64,000 nucleotides of DNA from Brevundimonas sp. UBA7664 (GCF_002483305.1 NZ_DLHQ01000064.1:35979-99978), one strand, 5' to 3'. Counted from the first letter of the stretch, positions 15,836 to 23,639 are shown. Program-made: numbers and translations. Notes: generated by a model not told the origin, from the sequence alone.

Positions 15836-16932
15836 TCCACGAAATCGAAGGCTGGCCGCGTCTGGACTGGCGCGCGGACGCGCTCGCCGATCGGCTCGCC
15901 GCCGTCCGTCACCGCCAGGGCCTGCTGCTCGGCCGGATGCACACGCTCCGCTTCGACCTGCGCGCCGAAGCGGTTCTCGAAACCCTCACCGAAGACGTCC
16001 TGAAATCCAGCGAAATCGAAGGCGAGTTGCTCGACAAGGATCAGGTGCGATCCTCGATCGCTCGCCGCCTCGGCATGGATATCGGGACCCTCCCCCCCGC
16101 GGATCGCAACGTCGACGGCGTGGTCGAGATGATGCTCGACGCGACCCAGAACTTTGCGTCTCCGCTCACCGAGGAACGGCTGTTCGCCTGGCACGCCGCC
16201 CTGTTTCCGACCGGGCGCAGCGGCATGACGAAGATCGTCGTCGGCGCCTGGCGCAACGAGAGCTCCGGCCCGATGCAGGTCGTCTCGGGCCCTTTCGGAC
16301 GGGAGCGCGTGCACTATGAAGCGCCCTCCGCCGCCCGTTTGCAGGACGAGATGCGGGCGTTCCTCGACTGGTTCAACGGCGAGCCGCGGACGGACCCGGT
16401 CCTCAAGGCCGCGATCGCCCACCTGTGGTTCGTGACCATCCACCCGTTCGACGACGGGAACGGCCGGATCGCACGGGCGATCGCCGACATGGCGCTCGCC
16501 CGCTCCGAGAAAAGCGCGCAGCGCTTCTACAGCATGTCCGCCCAGATCCGGCTGGAGCGCAAAGACTACTACGCCACCCTGGAGACGACCCAGAAAGGCG
16601 CGCTCGATGTGACCCTCTGGCTGGACTGGTTCCTCGGCTGCCTCGATCGCGCGTTCGACGGTGCGGAAGCCACCCTGACCCATGTGATGCGCAAGGCGCG
16701 CTTCTGGGAGGCGCTCGCAGGTCAGACGTTGAGCGAGCGCCAGAGCACGGTCATCAACCGGCTGCTCGACGGCTTCGAAGGCAAGCTCACCTCGACCAAA
16801 TGGGCGGCGCTGACGAAGTCCTCGCCCGACACGGCCTTGCGCGACATCAACGATCTGGTCGACCGAGGCATCCTCGTGAAGGATGACGGCGGCGGGCGCA
16901 GCACCAGCTACTCCCTGGTCGATCGAGGATAG
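15823..16932 (+). CDS. Fic-domain protein with DUF4172-type N-terminus and wHTH tail
   Basis: The 369-residue protein has an N-terminal DUF4172-like region (IHEIEGWPRLDW). Its inhibitory motif SSEIEG (S62, E66, G67) precedes the catalytic domain, making it a class II Fic. The complete catalytic motif HPFDDGNGRIAR lies at 207-218. A C-terminal winged helix (about 310-369) follows. Known: the conserved His drives AMP transfer to target hydroxyls, and the motif glutamate blocks ATP until relieved. All key residues are intact, so it should be active. The ATG at 15823 follows AAGGAG by eight bases, inside the palindrome. No separate antitoxin gene is adjacent, which fits in-cis inhibition. Confidence 0.92.
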   Translation: MAEYIHEIEGWPRLDWRADALADRLAAVRHRQGLLLGRMHTLRFDLRAEAVLETLTEDVLKSSEIEGELLDKDQVRSSIARRLGMDIGTLPPADRNVDGVVEMMLDATQNFASPLTEERLFAWHAALFPTGRSGMTKIVVGAWRNESSGPMQVVSGPFGRERVHYEAPSAARLQDEMRAFLDWFNGEPRTDPVLKAAIAHLWFVTIHPFDDGNGRIARAIADMALARSEKSAQRFYSMSAQIRLERKDYYATLETTQKGALDVTLWLDWFLGCLDRAFDGAEATLTHVMRKARFWEALAGQTLSERQSTVINRLLDGFEGKLTSTKWAALTKSSPDTALRDINDLVDRGILVKDDGGGRSTSYSLVDRG

Positions 16933-17512
16933 GCGGCTCCACATCGCGTCGGCGGAGCCACCACGTCGGGCGGCTCCACCCGAGCGGGCGCGTCTCAACA
17001 GGGATGATCGCAGTTCGCCAGTTCTGGCGAGTTACCGCCGAAAACCTGCTTATTTCGCCAGAAGTGGCGAGTTACGACCTTCGCAAACCTCGCGACGCCT
17101 CAGGGCGCCGCGGCCGAGCGCGTCAGGTCAGTGTCCGTCGCAAGTCGGAAAGCCCCTGAACATCAATGCGAGGCGCGATTGCTCGTCTGCTCAAGGCGAC
17201 GTCAGGCCTGACGGGCGCCCGCGTGGCCGGCGGCGACCTCAGTCCGGCAGGTGCCGGGCGGCGATGCGAAAGGGCACTGGAACCGCAGGTCGTCGAACTC
17301 CAGCACCAGCGGCCCGTCCGCCGACGCCTGATACTCGCATCGTCCCCCGGTAATGCTGCGCGCGGCGATGACCTGCTGCTCGTTCCGCGCGCCGCGCATC
17401 TCCCGCTGCAAGGAACGTCCGCCGATCTGCGAGCGCGCCTGCCTCAAAAGACCGGCTCTCGGATGTCTTTCACCGCTCGAAGCAGTCGCTTTAGGGCGCC
17501 TTCGGCAGGGCG
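16933..17512. other. 580-bp gap with orphan palindromes and a possible gene remnant
   Basis: No convincing complete gene is present. GGCTCCAC-type repeats lie at about 16935-16980, and two related palindromes lie at 17015-17070 (listed separately). On the minus strand, 17202 to about 17447 holds an open frame with no ATG in a good position; it reads GRCEYQASADGPLVLEFDDL and then a Cys-containing end, and looks more protein-like than the surrounding noise. It could be the 3' remnant of a lost gene. A plus-strand frame at 17166-17534 has random composition and is not accepted. Confidence 0.4.
17015..17070. repeat. Two TCGCCA-N4-TGGCGA palindromes 40 bp apart
   Basis: TCGCCA-gttc-TGGCGA (17015-17030) and TCGCCA-gaag-TGGCGA (17055-17070) are each followed by GTTAC and start exactly 40 bp apart. 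They look like a two-site operator. No start codon of a convincing gene follows on either strand. The nearest DNA-binding candidates are the DUF6088 protein, transcribed toward them and ending at 17513, and the Fic wHTH, whose own sites are different. Confidence 0.65.
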
Positions 17513-18109
17513 TCAGTCGCGAGTAGGGAATTGACTGAGCGCGCGGGCCAGCCAGTCCGGTAGATGCGGCCTGACTGAAATCAGTTCTCCGAACGCCGAA
17601 GGCCCCAGCTTTCGCTCCAGCGGCCCGACTGCTGTCTGAGCCTTCTCGGGACCCAGCCAGGCCAGCGCCCGAACTGCATCGCCGGCTGGCCGGTCAGCGA
17701 GTAAAAGTTGCCATGCGGGTGCATGCTTGAACTCGACGATCTGACCGTCGACACGGAGTTGCCGGCTCGGCCCGTTGGTCAGATAGATTGTGCGGATCGG
17801 CACCTGGGTCGTTAGACCCAGGGAGTTCGCCGCCGCCGCGCCGTGGGTGACGATGATCTCTCCTCGTCGCTGGCTGATGGCGCGAGCGACCTTCTCGACC
17901 GACGGTGCTCTCAGGCCGAAGCGGGTTTCCAACGGGCACACGTAGAGCCCTCGACCGACGCGTAACAAACTGCCGCGGCGCGCCAGCCGCGATAGCGCCC
18001 TATGCACCGCCGGACGGCCTCCCAGGTGCAGGAGCGAGCCGGTGGTGATCGACGAGCCTTCGGGCAGCGCTCCGACGCTCTTCATGATCTGCTCGGCCAA
18101 AGCTCGCAT
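17513..18109 (-). CDS. DUF6088 / AbiEi-like winged-helix protein
   Basis: The protein has 198 residues from ATG 18109; in-frame ATGs at 18130 and 18133 would add eight. The N-terminal winged helix is LAEQIMKSVGALPEGS...LLHLGGRPAVHRALSRLARRGSLLRVGRGLYVCP. A C-terminal domain (IIVTHGAAAANSLGL, then TIYLTNGPSRQLRVDG) matches the AbiEi-type antitoxin/regulator fold. In abiE systems such proteins repress the operon and oppose a nucleotidyltransferase toxin. No AbiEii-type toxin is seen next to it, so it is an orphan or its partner has been lost. The 18109 start fits family alignments and has GGAGAGC upstream. Confidence 0.75.
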   Translation of the reverse strand: MRALAEQIMKSVGALPEGSSITTGSLLHLGGRPAVHRALSRLARRGSLLRVGRGLYVCPLETRFGLRAPSVEKVARAISQRRGEIIVTHGAAAANSLGLTTQVPIRTIYLTNGPSRQLRVDGQIVEFKHAPAWQLLLADRPAGDAVRALAWLGPEKAQTAVGPLERKLGPSAFGELISVRPHLPDWLARALSQFPTRD

Positions 18110-18133
18110 GCCCACCGCTCTCCGACGCATCAT

Positions 18134-18559
18134 GAGGGCCCCATTGGGAGCGGATGGAACCTTCGAGCAGCCTCAGCGGTAGGTCTGACAGGATCATTCG
18201 AACCAACAGCGGGGGCGGGGTCGCCGAGGCTATCACTAGGCGCCCACGCCACGGTCGGGCAGATAAGCCAGTGCGTCGGCCAACGCATAGACGGTCTGTA
18301 GCTCGAGCCCTTCTCGACTGCGCCGTCGACGGCGGCTGGGCAACCCGTCCATACCTCATGGACGGTCCAGCCCTCTTCATTCGGCCGAATGTCGTAACGT
18401 GAGCTTCGGGAGAACCATGCCTCGGCAGCGCCGAGAACTCAATTGCCGACGTGGGGTGCCACATAGAAGGAAAGCAGATTGTTCGACCGGCGACTAAGCC
18501 CTTGGGCATGCCGCGAAGCTCAGGCATTTCGCGTAGCCACGACGCCAGAGCCCCTCGCT
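18134..18559. other. 425-bp gap between the DUF6088 gene and hipA
   Basis: The only coding signal is the frameshifted minus-strand remnant at about 18236-18396. A 187-residue minus-strand frame across the same bases (18000-18563) has noise composition and overlaps the DUF6088 gene, so it is not accepted. No promoter, repeat or terminator stands out. Confidence 0.5.
18236..18396 (-). pseudogene. Frameshifted small hypothetical gene
   Basis: Reading leftward, one frame gives YDIRPNEEGWTVHEVWTGCP then AAVDGAVEKG; after a one-base shift near 18306 another frame continues EGLELQTVYALADALAYLPD to a TAG at 18238-18236. The two halves join into the layout of a small alphaproteobacterial hypothetical family (an N-terminal YD-RP-xx-GWTV strand followed by a C-terminal L-x-x-A-xx-LA-x-L helix). 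No in-frame start codon with a ribosome-binding site is found upstream. The family assignment is from memory of sequence style and is uncertain; the frameshift itself is visible. Confidence 0.45.
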
Positions 18560-19888
18560 TCATATCGCTTCGAAAGCCGTTTCCAGTTGCCGCAGGCGTC
18601 CGGTCATCGCGTTCACGACCGATGTGTGGATGTCGACATGGAAGTCTGCCGGCATGCGGCCAAGGGCACGTTCCGCCGCCGGGAGGGCATCACGGCGGAT
18701 CTCATCCAGAACCTGTCTGATGATCGCCTGACCGAGTCCGGCTTCCTTTGCTGTCTCGACAAAATGACGACCGTGCACGTCGAGGATTTTGTAATGGCAG
18801 TTCGCTCCAACCGACATTGCCAGCTTGTATTTGTTGTGCGGGATTCGCCTTGCATCGAAGGCTGGCTGCGCACTTAGAACGTCATAAAACGGCGTCAGCT
18901 CGAAGCGGCCGCCGGGACGGATAAAGACGCTGAAGTTCTTGCCATGCCCGTCGGTGGCGCCGATCAGCCAGAAGATCATCTGACTCTTGAGGAAGGCGGC
19001 CTGATCCCTGAGCGGCTCATCGCTTCCCTGAAGCAGCGTCATGATATCGACCGCGCTCGGGCCCTGCTGATTTTGATACTTCCGGCTCGAAGGAATCGAC
19101 AGCGCCTGACAGCAATCCTCCTGCGGAAGGCGCAGGAGTTGCCTATCGCCTCGCCAGCGCCGATCAAAGCGCTCGACGACGAGAACACGGCGCGCGCCGA
19201 ACGTCGCCATTTCTGTCTGAGCGACCTGGAGGCCGAACCCTTCGAGAAGTTTCAAGCAGTAGTGTTCATTCTCGACGCTGTTTGACAGATCGATCATGCC
19301 CCAAGGCGTCGGGATTTCTCCCAGCTGGGGTTTGAGGATGTGGGTCGTCGGCGTCGTGCCGATCGGGCGTTTCCAACGGCCCTCATGAAACAGCAACGCC
19401 GTTTTTTCCTGAGCGCCCGCCACCGAAATCCGAAACTCCTGTTCGATATCGATGCCGAGCGGCGCGCGCGCGAGGTTAGCGAGGATCGCCTCGATCTCTT
19501 CGTCGCTGACCGGCTCGCCTTCAATCGGCTGGAATGCGTCGATCACCATTCCGTCGGGCAGGAACTGCATGGCCCCCACGCAGTCGCGGCCGATCTGCTC
19601 CAACAGACTGTAGGAATCCGTGCCTTGCGCGCCCGTCTTCTCAGCTACGAGGCGGCGAACCGTCGGATTGTCCGGCAGAAGGTTGTCGAAAACCGCGACA
19701 ACCCGCTCGCCCCGGAAGGGGGCCTTCCTTGGCGGCAGCGACAACGAGATCGGGAAGTGCGGCGGCCAGTCCAGCCAGCTCTGATCGTACTGAAACGCGA
19801 TTGCGCCACCTGGCTCTTTCTCCAATCGCCCGACCAGACGATTGTTGATGAGCACATTGAGCGGCGCATGGGTCTTGCGACGCCCCAT
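18560..19888 (-). CDS. hipA: HipA-type serine/threonine kinase toxin
   Basis: The 442-residue kinase begins with a HipA N-terminal subdomain (VLINNRLVGRLEKEPGG). The G-loop SVAGAQEKTAL (155-165), the LPQEDCCQAL motif (about 255-263), the catalytic loop ATDGHGKN (D313, N318) and the metal-binding D336 in PFYDVLSA all follow. All catalytic residues are present. Known: HipA phosphorylates glutamyl-tRNA synthetase in E. coli and triggers persistence; the target here is untested. Its ATG overlaps the hipB stop by one base. It lies on the island near the integrase, where hipBA may act in maintenance. Confidence 0.93.
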   Translation of the reverse strand: MGRRKTHAPLNVLINNRLVGRLEKEPGGAIAFQYDQSWLDWPPHFPISLSLPPRKAPFRGERVVAVFDNLLPDNPTVRRLVAEKTGAQGTDSYSLLEQIGRDCVGAMQFLPDGMVIDAFQPIEGEPVSDEEIEAILANLARAPLGIDIEQEFRISVAGAQEKTALLFHEGRWKRPIGTTPTTHILKPQLGEIPTPWGMIDLSNSVENEHYCLKLLEGFGLQVAQTEMATFGARRVLVVERFDRRWRGDRQLLRLPQEDCCQALSIPSSRKYQNQQGPSAVDIMTLLQGSDEPLRDQAAFLKSQMIFWLIGATDGHGKNFSVFIRPGGRFELTPFYDVLSAQPAFDARRIPHNKYKLAMSVGANCHYKILDVHGRHFVETAKEAGLGQAIIRQVLDEIRRDALPAAERALGRMPADFHVDIHTSVVNAMTGRLRQLETAFEAI

Positions 19889-20139
19889 CAGAAGATGTCC
19901 TCGATATCGGTGGATGAGCTTTTCGATCGGGGACCGATTGTCATTTCCAGATCGAGCGCCGCGAGCAGATCACAGATCGATGAGATTTTTGCGCCGTTGT
20001 GGCCGCTTTCGATCTTGGAAATCAGCTCCTGGCGCATGCCTGATCGTTCGGCGAGTTCTGTCTGACTCATCCCCTTCAGCTTTCTGAATCGCTGTATGAG
20101 GTTGCCGACTTGGCCGGGGGAACGAGCTATCCGGTTCAT
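19888..20139 (-). CDS. hipB: HipB-type antitoxin/repressor (XRE HTH)
   Basis: The 83-residue protein starts at ATG 20139 behind AAGGAGAC. A helix-turn-helix is clear: LIQRFRKLKGMSQTELAERSGMRQELISKIESG. The C-terminal tail (GPRSKSSSTDIEDIF) is acidic at the end and could contact HipA. It overlaps hipA by one base, the classic antitoxin-first operon. Four palindromic operators lie immediately upstream (20159-20258). Repression by HipB and HipBA is expected. Confidence 0.92.
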   Translation of the reverse strand: MNRIARSPGQVGNLIQRFRKLKGMSQTELAERSGMRQELISKIESGHNGAKISSICDLLAALDLEMTIGPRSKSSSTDIEDIF

Positions 20140-20158
20140 GGGAGTCTCCTTCCCAGTG

Positions 20159-20258
20159 TTATGCGGGAAATCGCATAATATGGCAATATGTGATTTAACA
20201 CATAGAATGGAACTATGCGCAAAGTGACATAAATCCATTCTATGCGCGTTTTCGCATA
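20159..20258 (-). promoter_or_regulatory. Four hipBA operators at exact 27-bp spacing
   Basis: The consensus is TATGNG-N6-CNCATA. O1 is 20160-20177, extended by a T-A pair to 20159-20178; O2 is 20187-20204; O3 is 20214-20231, with right arm GACATA; O4 is 20241-20258. Starts are at 20160, 20187, 20214 and 20241, so each step is 27 bp. O1, O2 and O4 are perfect in the outer six bases of both arms or nearly so. E. coli HipB uses TATCC-N8-GGATA, a related layout with different bases. The hipB start is 20 bp from O1. Confidence 0.88.
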
Positions 20259-20490
20259 GAGACCGCTATACTCAACCCTGAACTGCCGCTCGGCGATCCG
20301 CGGGGGAGTGGCGTCGGGAGGGCTGATCGCGATAGTAGAGCGGAGGGGTGGCGCAGCAGGCGCGATCATAGAGCCCGCGGTTGTCGGAATCGGTCAGTCA
20401 GAAGGCCTCGTTGCCGCGGATCGCCGGCCCGCCGCTAGTCCTATGCGCAACTTTCGATTACGACCGGCCTTTTCGGGGGATCAAATCACA

Positions 20491-20763
20491 ATGGCCGATC
20501 AAGGCGCAGCGCGCATCAGGCGCATGATCAAGAAGACGGAACTACGCCGGATGGTGCCGCTCGCCGACAGCACCATCTGGGAGATGGAACAGCGCGGCCA
20601 GTTTCCGCGGCGGTTCGCGCTCACGCCGCGCTGCGTAGTCTGGGATCTCGCCGAGGTCGAAGCGTGGCTCATGCTCCGGCGGGAAAATCCCATCCAGCGG
20701 GCGCCGCATCCCGACGTCCGCAAGCGCGTCGCCCGGCCGGTGAAGTTGGTCAACAAGGACTGA
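20491..20763 (+). CDS. AlpA-family excisionase/regulator
   Basis: The 90-residue protein begins MADQGAARIRRMIKKTELRRMVPLADSTIWEMEQRGQFPRRFALTPRCVVWDLAEVEAWL, the AlpA/MerR-like HTH layout with RRxVPLSxSTIWxxExxGxFPxR. The tail is basic. AlpA-type proteins control excision of P4-family islands, and here the integrase lies 190 bp downstream on the other strand. The start at 20491 is preceded by a rather distant GGGGGA. It probably acts as the recombination directionality factor or an activator of integrase transcription. Confidence 0.85.
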   Translation: MADQGAARIRRMIKKTELRRMVPLADSTIWEMEQRGQFPRRFALTPRCVVWDLAEVEAWLMLRRENPIQRAPHPDVRKRVARPVKLVNKD

Positions 20764-20951
20764 CGGGCTGACCGCCGCGTCGACGGGCGCCGCACGGGCG
20801 CGGTTCGCACGGCCTTCGTCCGCCACGGCAGGCGTGTGGTTCCCATGCGGGAGTCGGTCGAGATCGTTGGTGAAAGCCGCCAAGCGTCCATGCCCGCCAA
20901 TGTCCGTGAAAATCCCTTAAGGTTGGATTTTGTCTACTCCTCTCTCAGGGG

Positions 20952-22475
20952 CTATCGAAACCCGCTGATCCAGTCTTCGACCTGCGCGCGGGAGCCGGCC
21001 GCGGCGCGTTCGAGACCGACCTTCCCGAGGATCGACAGATGCGAGCTGGCGGTGTCCGGATGGCGCGACAGGTCCATGCAGATCGATAGCACCGCCTCGT
21101 GCAGCTCGCCCTTCTGACACAAGGCGAGCGCCCTCGCCTTCGCCTCGCCGACATGGGCGTCAACTGCCGGGGTCGAAGCGGGCTTGCGGGGGGCGGTCGC
21201 GCGGCCGGGCCGAACGAGATGGCTCGCCCAGAGCTCCAGCGCCGCCCGCTTCTCCGGCACATAGGTGTGCCGATCGTAGACGCTGGTGACGGCCGCGCCT
21301 TCATTGGGCGTGTGTCCGAGCACCAGGCCGACCACGAAGCGGCTAACCCCGTAGCGCCCCGTGAGCGTGGTCGCGCCTGACCGCCTGACATCATGGGGCG
21401 AGCCGACCGCGAGCTTTCTGCGCGTACAGGTCCGGGCGAACGCGCGGGTGATGGCGTGCGGATCGAGATGCTGGCCCGGAGATCGGGCGGATGGAAAGAG
21501 ATAGGGGCTGCCTGGATCAAGGGCCCAGGCGACCTCCAGCACCTCGAGCGCGTCGTCTCCCAGCGGCACGACGTGCTGATGTTTGGCCTTCGCCCGCTCC
21601 GACGGAATGGTCCAGATCTTCGCCGTCCGGTCGAACTCCGTCTTCCGGGCTCCAGCAACCTCGTTGCGGCGGGTCAGGGTCAGCATCAACAGCTGGACAG
21701 CCAGCCCCATGGCCGGCTCGAGACGCGCATGGATCCCGGCTGTCTTCTCGCCCGGCGCCCTCGGCACGGACGCCTCGGACGCGGCTGCCCAAAGCGTCCT
21801 CAAGGCCGCGTCGTCGAACATGCGCTCGCGCGCGGTGAGCGCCAGCGGTCGAGCCAGGCCGAGCGCGGGATTGGACTCGATCCGCTCCTCGAGGACGGCG
21901 AATCCCAGGACCGCGTGCAGCAGCGCGCCGATCGACGCCACGCTGGCGGCGGCCAACCCGCTCTCGGTCACCAGCGTCCGCATGAAGATCTTGATGTCCG
22001 CACGCCGGATTTCCGTGAAAGGCCGCGCGCCAAGACGCGCCTGGATGTGGTTGCGCCACATCTGGCGTTCGTTGCCGAGGGTGACCTCCCGCTTCGGCCG
22101 GCGGCGTCCTCCGTGGAGTCCAACCGTCGCCGCCTGCCAGTACGCCTCGGCCAGCTCGTCGAGGGTTTCTCCGGTTCGCGCCCGTTCACGGGCGGCGGTC
22201 TTTTCCGCGACGGGATCTGCGCCGTCCACGACCGCGATCCGCAATCCGGCGACCTTGGACCGGGCCTCGGCGAGCGACAGGTCGGGATAGGCGCCCAGGC
22301 AAAGACGCCGCCTCGTTCCGTTCGCCGCGACATAACGGAATTCAAACTGCCTCAGCCCGGTAGGGAAGACGCGAACCCCCAGCCCGCGGCTCCCCCCGAC
22401 ACCGATCTCATAGACCTTGTCAGCGGGTTTCAGGGCCGCCACCTGGCGATCTGTGCTAAGCTGAAGGCGGGCCAC
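20952..22475 (-). CDS. P4-type tyrosine integrase (DUF4102 + catalytic domain)
   Basis: The 507-residue integrase has the arm-binding DUF4102 domain (1-95), a SAM-like core-binding domain (about 105-205) and a catalytic domain with Arg in TLTRRNE (269), HDVRR (H361, R364), LGHT (H388) and a Tyr in VYDRHTY (400). A C-terminal extension of about 90 residues (from about 415) is not part of the usual enzyme and has a helical, Cys-containing end. It is transcribed away from the attachment site at 22669-22713, with its promoter facing it. It should integrate the island into the tRNA-Val(CAC) gene; all catalytic residues are kept. Confidence 0.93.
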   Translation of the reverse strand: MARLQLSTDRQVAALKPADKVYEIGVGGSRGLGVRVFPTGLRQFEFRYVAANGTRRRLCLGAYPDLSLAEARSKVAGLRIAVVDGADPVAEKTAARERARTGETLDELAEAYWQAATVGLHGGRRRPKREVTLGNERQMWRNHIQARLGARPFTEIRRADIKIFMRTLVTESGLAAASVASIGALLHAVLGFAVLEERIESNPALGLARPLALTARERMFDDAALRTLWAAASEASVPRAPGEKTAGIHARLEPAMGLAVQLLMLTLTRRNEVAGARKTEFDRTAKIWTIPSERAKAKHQHVVPLGDDALEVLEVAWALDPGSPYLFPSARSPGQHLDPHAITRAFARTCTRRKLAVGSPHDVRRSGATTLTGRYGVSRFVVGLVLGHTPNEGAAVTSVYDRHTYVPEKRAALELWASHLVRPGRATAPRKPASTPAVDAHVGEAKARALALCQKGELHEAVLSICMDLSRHPDTASSHLSILGKVGLERAAAGSRAQVEDWISGFR

Positions 22476-22520
22476 AACGCGCTCTCCTCGCGCCTGCGCT
22501 GCAAATCAAACGCCACCCAA

Positions 22521-22551
22521 ACTAGCATTTTGTGGGGCGCTAGTGGGGCGC
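22521..22551. repeat. Direct and inverted repeats upstream of the integrase gene
   Basis: GTGGGGCGC occurs twice in tandem (22532-22540 and 22543-22551), and ACTAGC at 22521 pairs with GCTAGT at 22539. The repeats lie between the integrase start and the attachment core, where P4-type systems have arm or excisionase sites. Function is inferred from position only. Confidence 0.45.
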
Positions 22552-22668
22552 CAAATGCAGGATTCTGTGAAAAAGCAAGAAAAATGCTGAAAAATTAAAA
22601 CGCATTATTTCAGTTATTTCCAGACTTATGCACAGTCCTGAAATGCCCTGGAATTGCCTTCGAGGCCC

Positions 22669-22713
22669 TTCACACCGAGGGGGTCACAGGTTCAATCCCT
22701 GTCGCATCCACCA
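22669..22713 (+). other. attachment site: 3' half of tRNA-Val(CAC)
   Basis: The 45 bases read as an anticodon loop TTCACAC (anticodon CAC at 22671-22673, U33 and A37 correct), then CGAGG (39-43), a GGGTC variable loop, a T-arm ACAGG-TTCAATC-CCTGT (22686-22702), the acceptor strand CGCATCC, discriminator A and an encoded CCA (22711-22713). Upstream of 22669 the anticodon stem partner (CCTCG expected) and the D-arm are missing, so this is not a gene. P4 integrases commonly cross over in the anticodon loop. It marks the distal island end. Confidence 0.85.
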
Positions 22714-23095
22714 TTTCAGCGCCCGCCGCCGAGCTCGCGTCGCCGATGAAATGCCAGCCCCCGGGCGGCAGCATGTTGGCGAGGAAGGACGGGCGGTGCC
22801 CGAGCAGCACGACCCGCAGCGCCCTCCGGCCCGCCTGGTCGACGATCACATATTTCGCCTCATAGGCCGGCGCGTCCGGCCACTGACGCATTTCGGCGGC
22901 GACGAAGGCCGCCGCGCGCCCCCGGGCCGCAGCGGCGTCCGTTCCCGGCGCCAGCGCGCCGGCCGCGGCGGCGCCGTCGGCGATGACCTGCAGCCGCTCC
23001 TGCGACCGGTTCACCGCCAGCAGATCGACGCCACCGACCGCCAGCAGAAAGACCGCCGGGCCGACGAAGGCGAATTTGAGTGCGATGTTTCCCAC
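22670..23095 (-). CDS. TadE-like pilus/secreted-protein membrane subunit
   Basis: The 141-residue protein starts at GTG 23095 (GAGGAG upstream). It has one N-terminal TM (ALKFAFVGPAVFLLAVGGVDLLAVNRS) followed by a pseudopilin-like helix, the TadE/TadG pattern. The GTG overlaps the TAG of the upstream gene. The last 14 residues (VDATGIEPVTPSV region) are encoded antisense to the tRNA-Val fragment, so the native end may have been altered at integration or may overlap the tRNA naturally. No other tad gene is nearby. The family call rests on the TM segment and size. Confidence 0.6.
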   Translation of the reverse strand: MGNIALKFAFVGPAVFLLAVGGVDLLAVNRSQERLQVIADGAAAAGALAPGTDAAAARGRAAAFVAAEMRQWPDAPAYEAKYVIVDQAGRRALRVVLLGHRPSFLANMLPPGGWHFIGDASSAAGAEMVDATGIEPVTPSV

Positions 23096-23445
23096 TACAG
23101 CTCCTCGAGCGCCACGCCCTTGTCCGTCAAATATTTCGTGCCGATGTAGGCGGTCGCCAGCCACAGCGCCGACCACAGGCTCCAGGCCACGGTGGCGGAC
23201 TCGAGGCTGAGGTCGACGTCGACGGCGGTGCGGAACTGGCTGATGGCGCCGACAATGGCCGCCGCCACCGCCGATGACAGCACCACGATCCGCGACCACG
23301 GCTGGGCCGCCAGCAGGGCGAAGCCGCCGATGGCCAGCAGGACGGCCGACAACAGCCACGGCAGCTCCTGCCGGTTCAGGCCGAAGGCGGCGTTGAACAG
23401 GGCGTAGATCAGGAGCGTTGAGCCGGCGGCGCGGAGGACGAACAT
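23095..23445 (-). CDS. Small four-helix membrane protein, unknown function
   Basis: The protein has 116 residues from ATG 23445, with an in-frame start at 23472 also possible. Four hydrophobic helices are visible, beginning FVLRAAGSTLLIYALFNAAFG and ending LWSALWLATAYIG, then a short charged tail DKGVALEEL. No motif is recognised. It overlaps the TadE-like gene by one base, so both are made together. Divergent transcription of the helicase begins about 195 bp away. Confidence 0.7.
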   Translation of the reverse strand: MFVLRAAGSTLLIYALFNAAFGLNRQELPWLLSAVLLAIGGFALLAAQPWSRIVVLSSAVAAAIVGAISQFRTAVDVDLSLESATVAWSLWSALWLATAYIGTKYLTDKGVALEEL

Positions 23446-23639
23446 GGGGGAAGCCTGTCTGACGTCGCCCACTATGCCCCGTCAGGCTCTCCAATTCGTA
23501 AAGCCGATATCGGGCGCCGGGACAGGTCAGCCTTAATTTGGCGGCTTTCACCATTCCGCCGTTATTCCCCGTCATAGGCCCGCGTCCGCCGCCTTCCGCG
23601 CCGACCGTTCGCGCGCTGAATCGTGCTATTGGACCGCCC

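Larger units (their letters stand above)
1..22713. mobile_element. Heavy-metal genomic island (right part; left end outside window)
   Basis: The segment combines metal efflux and metal-regulated genes, three stability or conflict modules (Fic, DUF6088, hipBA), an AlpA-like regulator and a tyrosine integrase. It ends exactly at a 3' tRNA-Val fragment on the plus strand. A tRNA 3' fragment beside an integrase is the usual distal junction of a P4-integrase island. In that arrangement the intact tRNA lies at the opposite end, so the island should extend left beyond position 1. The decayed lspA copy and a frameshifted small gene are consistent with accessory DNA. The left boundary is unknown, and the metal genes could belong to more than one nested insertion. 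Confidence 0.65.

Noticed and set aside
18000..18563. 187-residue minus-strand frame before hipA
   Set aside because: It overlaps the DUF6088 gene and has random composition; the real coding signal here is split over two other frames.
22640..22713. Functional tRNA or tmRNA gene at the island end
   Set aside because: Only the 3' half is present; the 5' anticodon stem strand, D-arm and acceptor 5' strand are missing, and no tmRNA tag frame follows.
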